6,787 nucleotides of DNA, taken from the NCBI GenBank assembly GCA_946480545.1, contig CAMLKY010000107.1:1-6787 (forward strand), written 5' to 3'. This DNA comes from an uncultured Acidobacteriota bacterium. GTDB taxonomy: Bacteria > Acidobacteriota > Blastocatellia > Pyrinomonadales > Pyrinomonadaceae. The notes beneath the pieces are model-generated. The model saw nothing but the letters and a program-made list of their open reading frames with translations, was not told where the DNA came from and made no database searches. The translations under genes and the position numbers were made by a program. Of this stretch, positions 6,235 through 6,787 are shown one piece after another; position 1 is the first letter of the stretch; every line of letters starts with the position of its first letter.

Positions 6235-6324
6235 TCACAACCACGAAATGCACGAATCACACGAATGCCACTAAAAGAGAAACTTTCTTCTTTTCGCGTC
6301 CTTTCGCGTATTTCGCGGGCAAAC
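6235..6324 (-). repeat. 90-bp palindromic repeat element, copy C (inverted relative to A)
   Basis: On the minus strand this differs from copy A at only three of 90 positions, all in the last 16 nt. Its GTTTGCCCGCG end lies three nt after the TAG of the minus-strand LVIVD gene. It therefore stands in the same sense orientation relative to that gene as copy A does to the propeller gene. A and C form a large inverted repeat with 90-bp arms and 150 bp between. Confidence 0.9.
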
Positions 6325-6327
6325 AAT

Positions 6328-6787
6328 CTATTGTCCGGGCTCGGTTGTTGATCCTTTAAATTTCGGCGCACCGAGTTTGGTGATCCATATGCCGGTGTTC
6401 ATGTCGTTGAAGTAGATCAACCCCTTGTGCGGCTGGGCACCCCAGGTGAATGGCATGTTCGGGCGAAAGCCTTCAGGATGTCCCGTCCACAGATTGGCGA
6501 TCTCGCGTCCCTGCTTATAGAGATTCCCACGGAGCTCGCCCGACACATCCAGCACTCGGGCACCGCCATTGTAATAACCGAGATACATCTTGTCGTCCTC
6601 GACCCACATGTTGTGAGCACCCGCTTCGGGCACTTCGTATTCGGCCACCTTTCGCGGATTGTTGATATCGGAAACATCGACGACGTGAAAGATCCCTCGA
6701 ACGGGAATCCGTTCCTTTCCCTGGATGTCGAAGATCGGCGGGAACACTTCATCACCGACGAACACATAATTCTTGTAGCGGAAAACC
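6328..6787 (-). CDS. LVIVD-repeat beta-propeller protein, C-terminal part (5' end beyond window)
   Basis: This is the last ~152 residues of a protein built of LVIVD repeats, which are propeller blades typical of exported or surface proteins of unknown role. The frame is open to the right edge and reads VFRYKNYVFVGDEV before the GTG at 6765-6763, so that GTG is internal. The blade signature is clear: FHVVDVSDINNPRKVAEYEV, then GAHNMWVEDDKMYLGYYNGGARVLDVSG. A further segment, WGAQPHKGLIYFNDMNTGIWITKL, forms the last blade, and the protein ends TEPGQ with a TAG stop at 6330-6328. The HNMWV and QPHKG histidines recur at equivalent blade places. It converges on the YVTN propeller gene and shares the 3' repeat element with it. 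Start, export signal and total length cannot be seen. Confidence 0.85.
   Translation of the reverse strand, partial: VFRYKNYVFVGDEVFPPIFDIQGKERIPVRGIFHVVDVSDINNPRKVAEYEVPEAGAHNMWVEDDKMYLGYYNGGARVLDVSGELRGNLYKQGREIANLWTGHPEGFRPNMPFTWGAQPHKGLIYFNDMNTGIWITKLGAPKFKGSTTEPGQ

Noticed and set aside
6059..6274. Small open frame in the repeat region, encoding a 71-residue peptide
   Set aside because: It is made of the repeat units themselves (IRVIRG and HEMHESHE translations) and has no ribosome site. It is best explained by the repeats.
5995..6324. CRISPR array
   Set aside because: There are no identical 24-40 nt direct repeats with unique spacers. The long copies are inverted, the short units are 8-10 nt, and no cas gene is present.

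Overview
The window is a stretch of bacterial chromosome with moderately high G+C, dense genes and short intergenic gaps. The gene mix is a PQQ-type sugar dehydrogenase, YVTN and LVIVD beta-propeller proteins and a PAS/HisKA_3 kinase. Together with noncoding DNA full of short-period CGCGAA/TTCGTG repeats, this suggests a soil or sediment Acidobacteriota-like organism (Blastocatellia or Pyrinomonadaceae type). That placement is an inference from general style, not from a marker gene.

Layout, left to right: (1) 2-1021, the C-terminal part of an exported-type PQQ-dependent aldose sugar dehydrogenase, cut by the left edge. (2) 1235-2281, a soluble PAS sensor histidine kinase of the NarL/HisKA_3 class. 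(3) 2333-2974, a membrane PAP2 phosphatase. (4) 3002-3724, a VIT1/CCC1-family Fe2+/Mn2+ transporter. (5) 3789-4628, an unrecognised protein with two membrane helices and a probable beta-rich soluble domain. (6) 4801-5988, a secreted YVTN/YncE-like beta-propeller with two likely disulfides and a His/Met-rich loop. (7) 6328-6787 on the minus strand, the C-terminal part of an LVIVD-repeat propeller protein, cut by the right edge. Genes 1-6 all point right; gene 7 converges on gene 6. They do not form an obvious pathway. Most have their own promoter-like sequence, so this looks like a run of single-gene units rather than an operon.

The most interesting part is the 339-bp gap between the two convergent genes (5989-6327). 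It holds three copies of an ~90-bp element. The outer two (5995-6084 and 6235-6324) are inverted and match at 87 of 90 positions. In each, the GTTTGCCCGCG end sits only 3-6 nt after the stop codon of the adjacent gene, so both genes carry the same element in the same sense orientation at their 3' ends. Each element contains three CGCGAA units and three TTCGTG units at a 9-10 nt period that can pair as a segmented hairpin. The diverged middle copy keeps the pairing. Octamer tandem repeats lie nearby (6191-6213) and in another gap (4707-4730).

A second theme is promoter placement. Three genes (2333, 3002, 4801) have a TANNNT -10-like hexamer ending 7-9 nt before the ATG and no Shine-Dalgarno sequence, which suggests leaderless transcripts.
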